A DNA stretch of 31,507 nt from an uncultured Collinsella sp. (GTDB taxonomy: Bacteria; Actinomycetota; Coriobacteriia; Coriobacteriales; Coriobacteriaceae), in contig UQNB01000019.1 of the NCBI GenBank assembly GCA_900542235.1, positions 1 through 31,507 on the forward strand, in the 5' to 3' direction. The position numbers and the translations under genes were made by a program. This document shows positions 8,263 to 16,224 of the stretch, piece by piece. The stretch's first letter is position 1, and the number at the start of each line of letters is the position of its first letter. The notes beneath the pieces are model-generated. The model had not been told where the DNA came from. It saw only the letters and a program-made list of their open reading frames with translations, and made no database searches.

Positions 8263-8410
8263 GGTGCCTCCTTGGCGCAACTGGTTAGACAGTAAGATAT
8301 GCGACTTGTATATTCCCAGACTTTGCGTGCATAAACCAGTCGAAAACGCCGAGCGCCCTTGCATCATCGGCTAACGGTGAGGAAACGCCACTTTATCAAG
8401 GTAAAGCAAG

Positions 8411-8932
8411 CTAGACGGGCCGTGCAGAGGGAACGTTGGACCCCCCAACCAACCTCAACGCCTGTTGAACATTAATGCATACACCATTGGTATGTTTAAT
8501 AAGATTCTTGTCCTCCGTCACGACGTAATCGGCATCAATGCGATTGGCGACGCCCAGCATCAGGTCGTCCTCAAAGTCATTGTGGTGGTACTTGAACACA
8601 AAGGAGTCGAAGACCTCGTCTGCACCGACCGGGGCGATGAGGGCTAGCTCGCGCATCTGTCGAACGCATGCCCAGGCCGTTTCGTCTGCCGCCGCAATGG
8701 CGTTATCGCTCAGTGAGCCAGTCTTTCTTCGGCACTCCTGCTTGATTGCCGCCGAGACAAGATATGAAACGTCTTTGACCGAAAGCGACGAGGCAAACAG
8801 GGCAATCCGCTCCGAGGCGTCGGCAATCTCGATCAGATGGACGACATTTGCCGTACGGTCGGACCTGCCAGAAAAATAATCCATCCATACGTTGGTATCG
8901 ATTAACAGCTTGAGGACGCCTTCTGTGCTCAT
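8411..8932 (-). CDS. PIN-domain toxin (VapC-like ribonuclease)
   Basis: A 173-residue PIN-domain protein. The first acidic site is LLIDTNVWMDYF (Asp12, Asn14). Later acidic residues are FEDD (Asp122/123) and VTEDKNLI (Asp141), giving the four-acid metal pocket of the family. PIN toxins cut RNA, often tRNA or rRNA. Its ATG overlaps the stop of the upstream gene as ATGA, typical of a coupled antitoxin-toxin operon. It is longer than classic VapC (about 130-140) because of an extra helical stretch in the middle. The actual RNA target cannot be read from the sequence. Confidence 0.88.
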   Translation of the reverse strand: MSTEGVLKLLIDTNVWMDYFSGRSDRTANVVHLIEIADASERIALFASSLSVKDVSYLVSAAIKQECRRKTGSLSDNAIAAADETAWACVRQMRELALIAPVGADEVFDSFVFKYHHNDFEDDLMLGVANRIDADYVVTEDKNLIKHTNGVCINVQQALRLVGGSNVPSARPV

Positions 8933-9288
8933 AGTTCCACCCACTCGGGATAGCGCTCCGCCATGGCCTCCTCATAGAGGTCGTCATAGTCTCCCGAGAA
9001 CTCAGGGATGGGGATGCCGTATTTGAGGCACGAATCGCGAACGATATGGCTGCCTTGCGCGGCCCTTGACTCCATGCGCCGGGGCTCCACTCCGTCAGAA
9101 ACCGGAGCCGCCGCGTCTCCCTTCGAGGGCATGCGTCCGTTAACGACCAGATACTCCCAAAGTGTCCGAACGGCTTGTGACGGCGTCATGCCAATATGAG
9201 TCAGGACGGCGTCTCCCGCCTCTTTGAGCTGGCGATCTATACGCACGTTCATCTGAACTGGCCGCGTGTCGAGTATTGACGTAGGCAT
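8929..9288 (-). CDS. RelB/DinJ-like antitoxin
   Basis: A 119-residue protein whose first half fits a ribbon-helix-helix domain of the RelB/DinJ type: VQMNVRIDRQLKEAGDAVL, then GMTPSQAVRTLWEYLVVNG. The C-terminal half is acidic and probably unstructured until it wraps the toxin (GDYDDLYEEAMAERYPEWVEL). The ATG at 9288 has a strong AAGGAG. Directly upstream is a palindromic promoter, which suggests autorepression. RelB-like antitoxins usually accompany RelE-fold toxins; here the partner has a PIN domain, so this is a mixed pairing. Confidence 0.85.
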   Translation of the reverse strand: MPTSILDTRPVQMNVRIDRQLKEAGDAVLTHIGMTPSQAVRTLWEYLVVNGRMPSKGDAAAPVSDGVEPRRMESRAAQGSHIVRDSCLKYGIPIPEFSGDYDDLYEEAMAERYPEWVEL

Positions 9289-9299
9289 ATCAGCTCCTT

Positions 9300-9330
9300 T
9301 GCTATACTATATCTCGATTTTAGTATAGCA
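9300..9330 (-). promoter_or_regulatory. promoter/operator of the PIN toxin-antitoxin module
   Basis: TGCTATACT (9300-9308) and its exact inverse AGTATAGCA (9322-9330) surround 13 nt. On the minus strand TATAGT lies inside the proximal arm about 20 nt before the antitoxin ATG, so the palindrome covers the -10 and a bound repressor would block it. Confidence 0.7.
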
Positions 9331-9360
9331 CGGCAGATTGAAGCGCATTTCAATAGAAAT

Positions 9361-9389
9361 GAGGGCGCTTCCTTATCGGAAACGCCCCC
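9361..9389 (-). terminator. clpC terminator
   Basis: On the minus strand GGGCGTTTCC pairs with GGAAGCGCCC (one G-U) around a 5-nt loop, 24 nt after the clpC stop. The following T content is modest (TCATTTCTATT). Confidence 0.65.
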
Positions 9390-9412
9390 GTTATACAAGG
9401 TATGTTCAATCC

Positions 9413-12055
9413 CTACAGCGCGCCAGAGCCGGCTTGCATCATGCCACCGGGGCCCGAGGTCACGCCGCCGCTCACGGGCGCGGCGTTGCCGGTGTGCGGT
9501 GCCGCCGGGGCGGTATCGCCACCGAGCGTACCTGCCGGACGCCGCGCCGGAATCTCGCCCGTGCCGTGGCTAAAGACGAACTTGCCATCGGCCACGTCGC
9601 ACAGGACGGTATCGCCCTCGCCCCACTCACCGGCCAGAAGCTCCTCGGACAGCGGGTCCTCGATGAGCTTTTGAATAGCACGGCGCAGCGGACGCGCACC
9701 GTTGGTGAGGTCGGTGCCCTCGGCCACGATCTTGTCATAGGCCGCATCGGTGAGCTTGATGTTCATGCCGTTGGCAATCAAACGCTGACGCAGGTCGTCC
9801 ACCAGCAGGTGCGCGATCTTGGTGAGATTCTCGCCCGAGAGCTTCTGGAACACCACGATGTCATCGATGCGGTTGAGCAGCTCGGGGCGGAACAGGCGCT
9901 TGAGCTCGCCCATCGCGCGGCCGCGGATCTCACTCGAGGTGAGGCCCTGCTCGCCGGTGGTGCCAAAGCCAACGCTCGCATCCTGTGCGATCTCGCGGGC
10001 GCCCACGTTGGACGTCATGATGATCACGGTGTTGCGGAAGTCGACCGTCTTGCCCTGGCTATCAGTCAGGCGACCCTCCTCCAGCACCTGCAGCAGGATG
10101 TTGAAGATATCGGGGTGTGCCTTCTCGATCTCGTCGAACAGCACGACCGAGTACGGGTGGCGACGAACGGCCTTGGTGAGCTGGCCGCCCTCGTCGTGAC
10201 CGACGTAACCCGGAGGGCTGCCGATGAGCTTGGAAACCTCGAACTCGCTACCGAACTCGGACATGTCGAAGCTGATGAGCGCGTCCTTGCTGCCAAAGAG
10301 GTACTCGGCGAGCGTCTTGGCGAGCTCGGTCTTGCCCGTGCCGGTGGGACCCAGGAAGATAAAGCTACCGCCGGGGCGACGCGGGTCCTTGAGCGGCGAG
10401 CGGCTGCGGCGCACGGCCTTGGCAACGGCCTCGACAGCCTCATCCTGACCGATGATGCGCATCTTGAGCACGCTTTCTGCCTGCAGCAGGCGACGGCTCT
10501 CGCTCTCGGTAAGCGAGGACACCGGCACGCCCGAAGTCACGGACACGATATCGGCGATCTGACTCACATCGATGGTGAGCGGGCTGGCGTCGAGCTCGGC
10601 GGTCCAGGCAGCCTTGGCCTCGGCGAGTTCGATCTCGGCAGCCTTCTGCTGCTCGGTGATCTCGGCGGCCTTGTTCATGTCGTCGCTCTCGGTGGCCTCC
10701 TGCGCGGCGGCCTTGAGCTCCTCTATGCGATGCTCGGCCTCGCGCACCGGCTCGGGCGCGCGGTTGGCGGCGATGCGGGCGCGGGCACCGGCCTCGTCAA
10801 TGAGGTCGATGGCCTTATCGGGCAGGAAGCGATCCTGGATGTAGCGGTTGGAAAGGTTCGCGGCGGCCTCGATAGCACCCTGCGTATAGCGCACATGGTG
10901 GTGCTCCTCGTAGCGCGGCTTGAGCGCGGTCAGGATCTTGACCGTGTCCTCGACGCTCGGCTCCTCGACATCGATGGTCTGGAAGCGACGCTCGAAGGCC
11001 GGGTCCTTGGTGAGGTACTTGCGGAATTCCTCGGCCGTGGTGGCGCCGATAATCTGGAAGGCACCGCGCGCGAGCACGGGCTTGAGCATGGAGCTCGCGT
11101 CGATGGAGCCCTCGGCAGAACCGGCACCGATGATGGTGTGCATCTCATCGATAAACAAGATGACGTCGTCGGCCTCGGTTGCCTCCTGGATCACGTTCTT
11201 GAGGCGCTCCTCGAACTCACCGCGATACTTGGCGCCCGCAACGAGACCCGGCAGGTCGAGCGTCCAGATATTCTGGTTCATGAGGTTCTCGGGCACGTTG
11301 CCGGCAGCAATCTGTTGCGCCAGTCCCTCGACGATGGCCGTTTTGCCCACGCCGGGATCGCCCAGGATAAGAGGGTTGTTCTTGGTGCGGCGCGAAAGGA
11401 TCTCCATCATACGCTGGACTTCCTTTTCGCGGCCGATCACCGGATCGAGTTCGCCGTCGCGTGCCTTCTGCGTAAGGTTGGTCGCGAACTGCTTAAGTGT
11501 ATCGGTGCCGCTCCCCTTTTGCTGGGAGGCATCCGAGCCGCTAAAGAACGGCAGGCCCGTACCGGGACGACCAGCACCGGCACCGGCGAGCGGACGCTTC
11601 TTGTCCTGGTCCTTGGCGGTGAGTTTCTCGATAGCCTTTTTGATGGAGGCGGACGACACGCCCAGGCGCATGAGGATGTCCATGGCCATGCCGTTGCCCT
11701 CTTCGACGATGCCGATCAGCAAGTGCTCGGTCGACACGTAGGTCTGGTTGTTCTCACGCGCCACGCGGAATGAACGCTCCATCACGCTAATGACGAGCGG
11801 CGTAAAGGCGAGCTTGGCCGCCTCGGTCTCCTCACTGGGCTCGGGAACCGTGGTCTGGACCTCTTTGAGCGTGTCCATGATGTCATCGTAGGAGATGTCG
11901 AGCGAACGCAGCGCCTCGGCGGCAATGCCCTCGTCCTCCTTGGCGAGTGCGAGCAGCAGGTGCTCGGTACCCACCTTATTTGAGTGAAGATCGAGCGCTT
12001 CTTGCTTGGCCATGGACATGACCTTACGCGCGCGATCGGTAAAACGGTCTAACAT
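9413..12055 (-). CDS. clpC: ATP-dependent Clp protease ATP-binding subunit ClpC
   Basis: An 880-residue Hsp100 unfoldase that feeds substrates to ClpP. Order: two Clp-N repeats (1-145), a Gly-rich linker (about 155-185), AAA+ domain 1 with Walker A GDPGVGKT (232-239) and Walker B ILFIDEMH, then the coiled M-domain insert (about 435-490). AAA+ domain 2 follows with GPTGTGKT (569-576) and VVLFDEIEKAHPD. The VGFG loop in domain 2 is where ClpC proteins contact ClpP. The last 50 residues are a low-complexity Gly/Ala/Pro/Thr tail rarely so long in this family. The start has AGAGGA before it. No ctsR, mcsA or mcsB gene is adjacent, unlike Firmicutes, so control may lie in the hairpin-bearing leader. 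Confidence 0.96.
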   Translation of the reverse strand: MLDRFTDRARKVMSMAKQEALDLHSNKVGTEHLLLALAKEDEGIAAEALRSLDISYDDIMDTLKEVQTTVPEPSEETEAAKLAFTPLVISVMERSFRVARENNQTYVSTEHLLIGIVEEGNGMAMDILMRLGVSSASIKKAIEKLTAKDQDKKRPLAGAGAGRPGTGLPFFSGSDASQQKGSGTDTLKQFATNLTQKARDGELDPVIGREKEVQRMMEILSRRTKNNPLILGDPGVGKTAIVEGLAQQIAAGNVPENLMNQNIWTLDLPGLVAGAKYRGEFEERLKNVIQEATEADDVILFIDEMHTIIGAGSAEGSIDASSMLKPVLARGAFQIIGATTAEEFRKYLTKDPAFERRFQTIDVEEPSVEDTVKILTALKPRYEEHHHVRYTQGAIEAAANLSNRYIQDRFLPDKAIDLIDEAGARARIAANRAPEPVREAEHRIEELKAAAQEATESDDMNKAAEITEQQKAAEIELAEAKAAWTAELDASPLTIDVSQIADIVSVTSGVPVSSLTESESRRLLQAESVLKMRIIGQDEAVEAVAKAVRRSRSPLKDPRRPGGSFIFLGPTGTGKTELAKTLAEYLFGSKDALISFDMSEFGSEFEVSKLIGSPPGYVGHDEGGQLTKAVRRHPYSVVLFDEIEKAHPDIFNILLQVLEEGRLTDSQGKTVDFRNTVIIMTSNVGAREIAQDASVGFGTTGEQGLTSSEIRGRAMGELKRLFRPELLNRIDDIVVFQKLSGENLTKIAHLLVDDLRQRLIANGMNIKLTDAAYDKIVAEGTDLTNGARPLRRAIQKLIEDPLSEELLAGEWGEGDTVLCDVADGKFVFSHGTGEIPARRPAGTLGGDTAPAAPHTGNAAPVSGGVTSGPGGMMQAGSGAL

Positions 12056-12090
12056 GCTAGTTCCTCTTAGACGAGCTAGTTTTTCAAACG

Positions 12091-12141
12091 CAAAGCGCCA
12101 CTCGTGGCGGCGCTTTGGTCTCTTTACCCATATGGAGTATA
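12091..12141 (-). promoter_or_regulatory. clpC -10 element and leader hairpin
   Basis: TATACT on the minus strand (12136-12141) is a good -10, without a clear -35. The short leader after it contains a perfect 9-bp hairpin, CAAAGCGCC (12091-12099) against GGCGCTTTG (12109-12117). The hairpin ends about 36 nt before the ATG. No T run follows, so it is more likely a stability or control element than a terminator. Confidence 0.45.
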
Positions 12142-12260
12142 TGTTAACCGTTGGGACCTTTCCTGCCCGTAGCCGCTCGACAACGTCTACAAAAAAGGAA
12201 TTGCCAGGTGCGTCTGCATCGGCCCAACGAGCGTGGATTTTCGGACACCCATTCCACGAG

Positions 12261-12318
12261 CGTGGATAATCTCCCGTTTTGAGCCCGTAAACAGGTCAAA
12301 AACGGGAGATTATCCACG
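12261..12318. repeat. 20-bp perfect palindrome between thrE and clpC
   Basis: The 20-nt arm at 12261-12280, starting CGTGGATAATCTCCCG, is repeated in exact inverse at 12299-12318 around 18 nt. A third copy of the outer motif, ACGAGCGTGGAT, lies at about 12229-12240 as a direct repeat of 12257-12268. It starts 35 nt after the thrE stop and may terminate thrE. However, no T run follows on either strand, and its perfection suggests a mobile or repeated element. Confidence 0.7.
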
Positions 12319-12352
12319 TTCATGTTTTGCGGATCAGTTTCATTTGCACCAA

Positions 12353-13921
12353 TTAGCTGGTGTGGCGCCAGCGAGAGTCGGTGAGGGTTCTCGCCACGCC
12401 CAGGCCAACGGGCAGAAACGCCACAATGAGCACTGCACGCACAAACCAGCCGAGCATATTGACCGTGTCGAAGGTGCACATGTAATACATTGAGCGATAC
12501 AGATACAAGCCCGGTACCATAATGACAATCGATGGCACCGTGAGGGCGATACGTGGGTAGGTGAGCTTGATTTCGGCTAAGCTCGCGAGCAGGCCCGATA
12601 CCAGCGCGCCGATAAACGCCGCCGCCTCGGGAGGCATACCTACGCTCAGGCCCAGAAAGGGAAACAGCGTCGGCGCATCGACGAGCGTAAGGCGCAAGGT
12701 ATTGGACACGGCGCCGATCAGCCCAGCTGCCGCGGCCATCTTTACCGGGCTGTTGAACATCACCGAGAAGCCGAATACGCCAACAAAGCTCATCATCACG
12801 CGCAGGAGCGTAAGGGCAAGCGGCGAAAGGCCGAGCGGGGCAAAATCATCCGGTGCCAGCCCCACACACTCGGCAACCATCCAGCCCACAAGGGTCGCCA
12901 TCACAATAATCGACACGGCATACGAAAGACGCTCAATGCCGCTTCGCATATCGAGCTTAGCGATGTCGAGGCCTGCCGTAATGAGGGGAAAGCCGGGAAT
13001 CACAAAGAGCATGGCGCCGATATAGCCTTCTTGGTGCGACATTGCCCCCGGTACGACCTGGCCAAGGCCGAGCAATGCCAGCAGATACGAAACGCAAGCG
13101 AGCGCAACGCCAATCGTCAGCGCGCTAAACTGGCCGAGGCCCTGCTTGAGAATATGGGAGCGAGCAAAGTTGCCGACACCAGCGCCTACGAATGCGCAGG
13201 CCATCTCGATAGGGCCGCCGCCGAGCAAAAAGACAAAGGCGCCGCAAGCACAGGCTGCCGCAAGGCCCTGTTGCCAGGAAGCGTAATCGGGCTTCGAGCT
13301 CTCAACGGTCTTGAGCATCTCGTGGTACTCGTGCACGGTAAAACGGCGCCCGTAAATCTCGATTTCCTTTAAGAAGCTCTCCATCATCCAAATGCGATGA
13401 GTATTGACTCCCGTTGTGGGTAGGCTGACGACCTCGTTAAAGCAGTGACCGTCTTCGATGCAGGTGCACTCAAACGACAGGAGACTCAGATCGACGTGAA
13501 TCGTGACGCCGAGCACGGCAGCAACACGGTTCATGGTATCGCGCACGCGCCAGGCACCTGTTCCACTTGCCAGCATAAGCATGCCGGTGCGACAGATGAT
13601 GGATGACTTATCGGTGAGCGGCGCATCGACGGCAAGCTCATCGCCTGCCGTCACGATCTGGTGCCAGTCTGTTTTCATATGGAGTGCGCCGGCACGAACA
13701 CCGTGGTGCATGGGGGCTCTCGAAAGCAGCGAGTCAAGGCGCGAAGACTGTGGGGGCTCCGTTGATTCGTCCTCAACCTCATCAGTCTCTTCATCGACCA
13801 GATCAAATGAGTCAAGCGATGCCGGCTCGCGACGATCGATTAGCTCCTCATCCTCATCGTCAAAGTAATTGAACTGATCGAGCATGTCCTCTTCGATTGC
13901 ACGCTCGCTCGCGTCGTCCAT
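12353..13921 (-). CDS. threonine/serine exporter, fused two-domain ThrE/YjjP-YjjB type
   Basis: A 522-residue membrane protein. Residues 1-60 are very acidic and probably disordered. From about 70 follows the YjjP-like cytosolic domain (APMHHGVRAGAL onward), with many helices from about 215 onward such as AAACACGAFVFLLGGGPIEMA. The YjjB-like half then has further helices (ALTLLRVMMSFVGVFGF, IGALVSGLLASLAEIKLTYPRIA, PSIVIMVPGLYLYRSM). In many bacteria these halves are separate genes, and actinobacterial ThrE is a fusion. It should export threonine or serine, or another small acid. The ATG follows AGGAAGGGAG. A long leader with competing hairpins precedes it, and a 20-bp palindrome follows. Confidence 0.88.
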   Translation of the reverse strand: MDDASERAIEEDMLDQFNYFDDEDEELIDRREPASLDSFDLVDEETDEVEDESTEPPQSSRLDSLLSRAPMHHGVRAGALHMKTDWHQIVTAGDELAVDAPLTDKSSIICRTGMLMLASGTGAWRVRDTMNRVAAVLGVTIHVDLSLLSFECTCIEDGHCFNEVVSLPTTGVNTHRIWMMESFLKEIEIYGRRFTVHEYHEMLKTVESSKPDYASWQQGLAAACACGAFVFLLGGGPIEMACAFVGAGVGNFARSHILKQGLGQFSALTIGVALACVSYLLALLGLGQVVPGAMSHQEGYIGAMLFVIPGFPLITAGLDIAKLDMRSGIERLSYAVSIIVMATLVGWMVAECVGLAPDDFAPLGLSPLALTLLRVMMSFVGVFGFSVMFNSPVKMAAAAGLIGAVSNTLRLTLVDAPTLFPFLGLSVGMPPEAAAFIGALVSGLLASLAEIKLTYPRIALTVPSIVIMVPGLYLYRSMYYMCTFDTVNMLGWFVRAVLIVAFLPVGLGVARTLTDSRWRHTS

Positions 13922-13980
13922 ATAGACGCTCCCTTCCTACCGACTAACCCCCATCCTAGGCAGCGACGGCTAAAGGAAAC

Positions 13981-14060
13981 ATAAAAGAGACGGCTGCCAT
14001 GCGAGCCATGTGCTCAATAGCCGTTGGGTAGTCGTTTAAGAACGTCCCCAATGACTATTG
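13981..14060 (-). promoter_or_regulatory. attenuator-like leader of thrE
   Basis: Two mutually exclusive hairpins are visible on the minus strand. The upstream one (14060 to 14015) pairs CAATAG with CTATTG, TTGGG with CCCAA and CGTT with AACG. The downstream one (14025 to 13981) pairs ACGGCT with AGCCGT, has GAGC/GCTC inside, and is followed by CTCTTTTAT like an intrinsic terminator. They share 14015-14025, so forming the first prevents the second. The signal sensed is unknown, and no T-box or known riboswitch motif was recognised. Confidence 0.5.
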
Positions 14061-14099
14061 ACGGCCAAGGCAACGCCGATGTATTGGCAACGTCAGCGA

Positions 14100-14198
14100 G
14101 CGGGCCGCATTTGAGACAAGGTGACGTGAAACGAAAGGGCGCTGACCTTCTGGTCGCGCCCTTGAAGTTGAACGTCAGATTGTCCAAATGCGGCCCGC
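14100..14198 (-). terminator. long stem-loop with lysS terminator at its tip
   Basis: The outer arms GCGGGCCGCATTTG (14100-14113) and their exact inverse (14185-14198) are extended by imperfect pairing (GACAA and TGACGT blocks). The tip is a compact hairpin, GGGCGCGACC with GGTCAGCGCCC, followed by TTTCGTTT on the minus strand (14163 to 14133). The tip alone is a plausible intrinsic terminator for lysS. The full 99-nt structure is larger than a terminator needs. Confidence 0.6.
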
Positions 14199-14211
14199 GC
14201 AGCGTCGAGCC

Positions 14212-14238
14212 GTTACGCGGTTCGTAGAACCGCGTAAC
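14212..14238. repeat. 12-bp perfect hairpin directly after lysS
   Basis: GTTACGCGGTTC (14212-14223) and its exact inverse (14227-14238) flank 3 nt, starting 3 nt beyond the lysS stop. No T run follows. It may protect the mRNA 3' end or stack with the longer stem-loop just beyond. Confidence 0.6.
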
Positions 14239-14241
14239 TAG

Positions 14242-16206
14242 TTAGTACATCTTTGCGCCGGCGGGGATGGAAGCGTCGAGCTGGATCAGATTGAGACGCT
14301 CCTCGCCCTCCTCCTCGTGGATAGCGCTGATGAGCATGCCACAGCTGGGAATACCCATCATCTTGCGCGGAGGCAGGTTGGTGATGGCGAGCAGAGTCTT
14401 GCCGACCAGGTCCTCGGGCTCATAATAACCGTGAATGCCGGAGAGGATGGTGCGGTCGGTGCCAGTGCCGTCGTCGAGCGTAAAGTTCAGCAGCTTCTTG
14501 GACTTCTTGACGGCCTCGCACGCCTTGACCTTCACAGCGCGGAAATCGCTCTTGGAGAAGGTATCAAAGTCGACGAACTCCTCAAACAGCGGCTCGACGG
14601 CGATCTTGGAGTAATCAACCGTGGGCTTGAGCGGCTTGACGAACGGGCTCGCGGCGTTGCCGGCCTCGGCAGCCTTGGCGGCAGCGGCACCGGACTGGAA
14701 ACCCTTCTCGGGCTTCATGTGCGGGAACAGTAGCACGTCGCGGATGGAAGCCTGGTTGGTGAGCAGCATGACCACGCGGTCGATACCGATGCCGATGCCG
14801 CCCGCGGGAGGCATACCGTACTCGAGGGCGCGCACGTAGTCCTCGTCGTACTCCATGGCCTCGTCGTCGCCGCCAGCCTTCTCGGCCATCTGGGCGGCAA
14901 AGCGCTCGGCCTGGTCGACCGGGTCGTTGAGCTCGGAGAACGCGTTGGCGTACTCGTGACCGGCGATAACCAGCTCAAAGCGGTGCGTCAGGCGCGGATC
15001 GTCCTCAAAGCGCTTGGCAAGCGGGCTGACCTCGATGGGGTAATCGCACACGAACGTGGGGTTGACGATGGTGTCCTCGCCCAGCTCATCGTAAATCTCG
15101 GCGATGATCTTGCCAGCAGTCCACTCGGGCTTGATCTCCAGGCCCTTCTCGCGTGCTGCGGCAGCGAGCTCCTCGACCGGCGTGTCGATGGTGACCTGCT
15201 TGCCGAGCACGTCGGAGACGATGTCGGTCATGGGACGGCTGGCCCACTCACCAGAAAGGTCGATGGTCTGGCCCTGGTACTCGATGACCTCGGGGTTGCC
15301 GATGGCCTTGTTAGCCGCCTTAATGACACCCTGGGCGAGCGCCTTCATGCCCTCGAGGTCGGAGAAGGCACGGTAGGCCTCCATCGTGGTGAACTCGGGG
15401 TTGTGGGTAAGGTCCATGCCCTCGTTACGGAAGATGCGGCCGATCTCGAACACGCGCTCAAAACCACCGACGATGCAGCGCTTGAGGTGCAGCTCGGTGG
15501 CAATACGCAGGTAGCACTCCTGATCGAGCGCGTTGAAGTGGGTAATGAACGGCTTGGCCGTGGCACCACCCTGGATGGTCTGCAGGATGGGGGTCTCGAC
15601 CTCCATGTAGCCGTCGGACTCCATAAAGCGACGGAAGGTGGAGAGAATCTGCGAACGCTTACGGAAGGTCTCGCGAACGTCGTCGTTGGCGATCAGGTCG
15701 ACATAGCGCTGGCGATAGCGGGTCTCCTTGTCGGAAAGACCGTGGAACTTCTCGGGCAGCGGACGAACGGCCTTGGAAAGCAGGGTCGCGCTCTTAGGGG
15801 CAACGGAAAGCTGGCCGCGCTGGGTGCGCACAACCACGCCGGTCACGCCCAAGATGTCGCCCAGGTCGAGGGACTTGAGCGTATTCCAGGCAGCCTCGTC
15901 CATGTCGTTGATGCGGCAGAACAGCTGAATCTCGGCAGTCGCATCGCGCACGACGATGAACATGATCTTGCCCTGACCGCGCTTGGCGACCACGCGGCCG
16001 GCGATCTTCACGACGTCCTCGGTGTCCTCGCCATCGGCAAGCTCGGCGTACTTAGCCTCGATATCGGCAACGTAGTCCTCAAGCTCAGAGTGCTCGGGAT
16101 AGGGGTTCTGGCCCGCCTCGAACAGGGCGGCGCGCTTGGCCAGGCGGGTGGCGCGCTCGTCGTTGAGCGTCGATGCCTGATCTGCGGCGTTCTGGTTCTC
16201 TGCCAT
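14242..16206 (-). CDS. lysS: lysyl-tRNA synthetase, class II, with C-terminal tRNA-binding domain
   Basis: A 654-residue enzyme that charges tRNA-Lys. The N-terminal OB-fold anticodon domain contains VVAKRGQGKIMFIVVRD. The class II core has motif 2 as FRNEGMDLTHNPEFTTMEAY and motif 3 as GGIGIGIDRVVMLL. Typical LysRS ends near residue 500, just after motif 3. Here a linker rich in Ala/Gly follows, then a domain of about 120 residues resembling EMAPII/Trbp111 (FRAVKVKACEAVKKSKKLL, LPPRKMMGIPSCGMLISA). That domain is usually found at the C-terminus of MetRS. The start ATG has GAGGAG about 7 nt before it, immediately after the T run of a hairpin. Confidence 0.96.
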   Translation of the reverse strand: MAENQNAADQASTLNDERATRLAKRAALFEAGQNPYPEHSELEDYVADIEAKYAELADGEDTEDVVKIAGRVVAKRGQGKIMFIVVRDATAEIQLFCRINDMDEAAWNTLKSLDLGDILGVTGVVVRTQRGQLSVAPKSATLLSKAVRPLPEKFHGLSDKETRYRQRYVDLIANDDVRETFRKRSQILSTFRRFMESDGYMEVETPILQTIQGGATAKPFITHFNALDQECYLRIATELHLKRCIVGGFERVFEIGRIFRNEGMDLTHNPEFTTMEAYRAFSDLEGMKALAQGVIKAANKAIGNPEVIEYQGQTIDLSGEWASRPMTDIVSDVLGKQVTIDTPVEELAAAAREKGLEIKPEWTAGKIIAEIYDELGEDTIVNPTFVCDYPIEVSPLAKRFEDDPRLTHRFELVIAGHEYANAFSELNDPVDQAERFAAQMAEKAGGDDEAMEYDEDYVRALEYGMPPAGGIGIGIDRVVMLLTNQASIRDVLLFPHMKPEKGFQSGAAAAKAAEAGNAASPFVKPLKPTVDYSKIAVEPLFEEFVDFDTFSKSDFRAVKVKACEAVKKSKKLLNFTLDDGTGTDRTILSGIHGYYEPEDLVGKTLLAITNLPPRKMMGIPSCGMLISAIHEEEGEERLNLIQLDASIPAGAKMY

Positions 16207-16224
16207 AAGTTAGCTCCTCAAACT

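Noticed and set aside
9338..11773. 811-residue open frame on the plus strand opposite clpC
   Set aside because: It lies fully antisense to a gene with clear AAA+ motifs. The protein is low in known motifs and comes from GC-rich codon use that leaves few stops on the opposite strand. Similar antisense frames face cysS (70-1629) and asnB (24442-26256).
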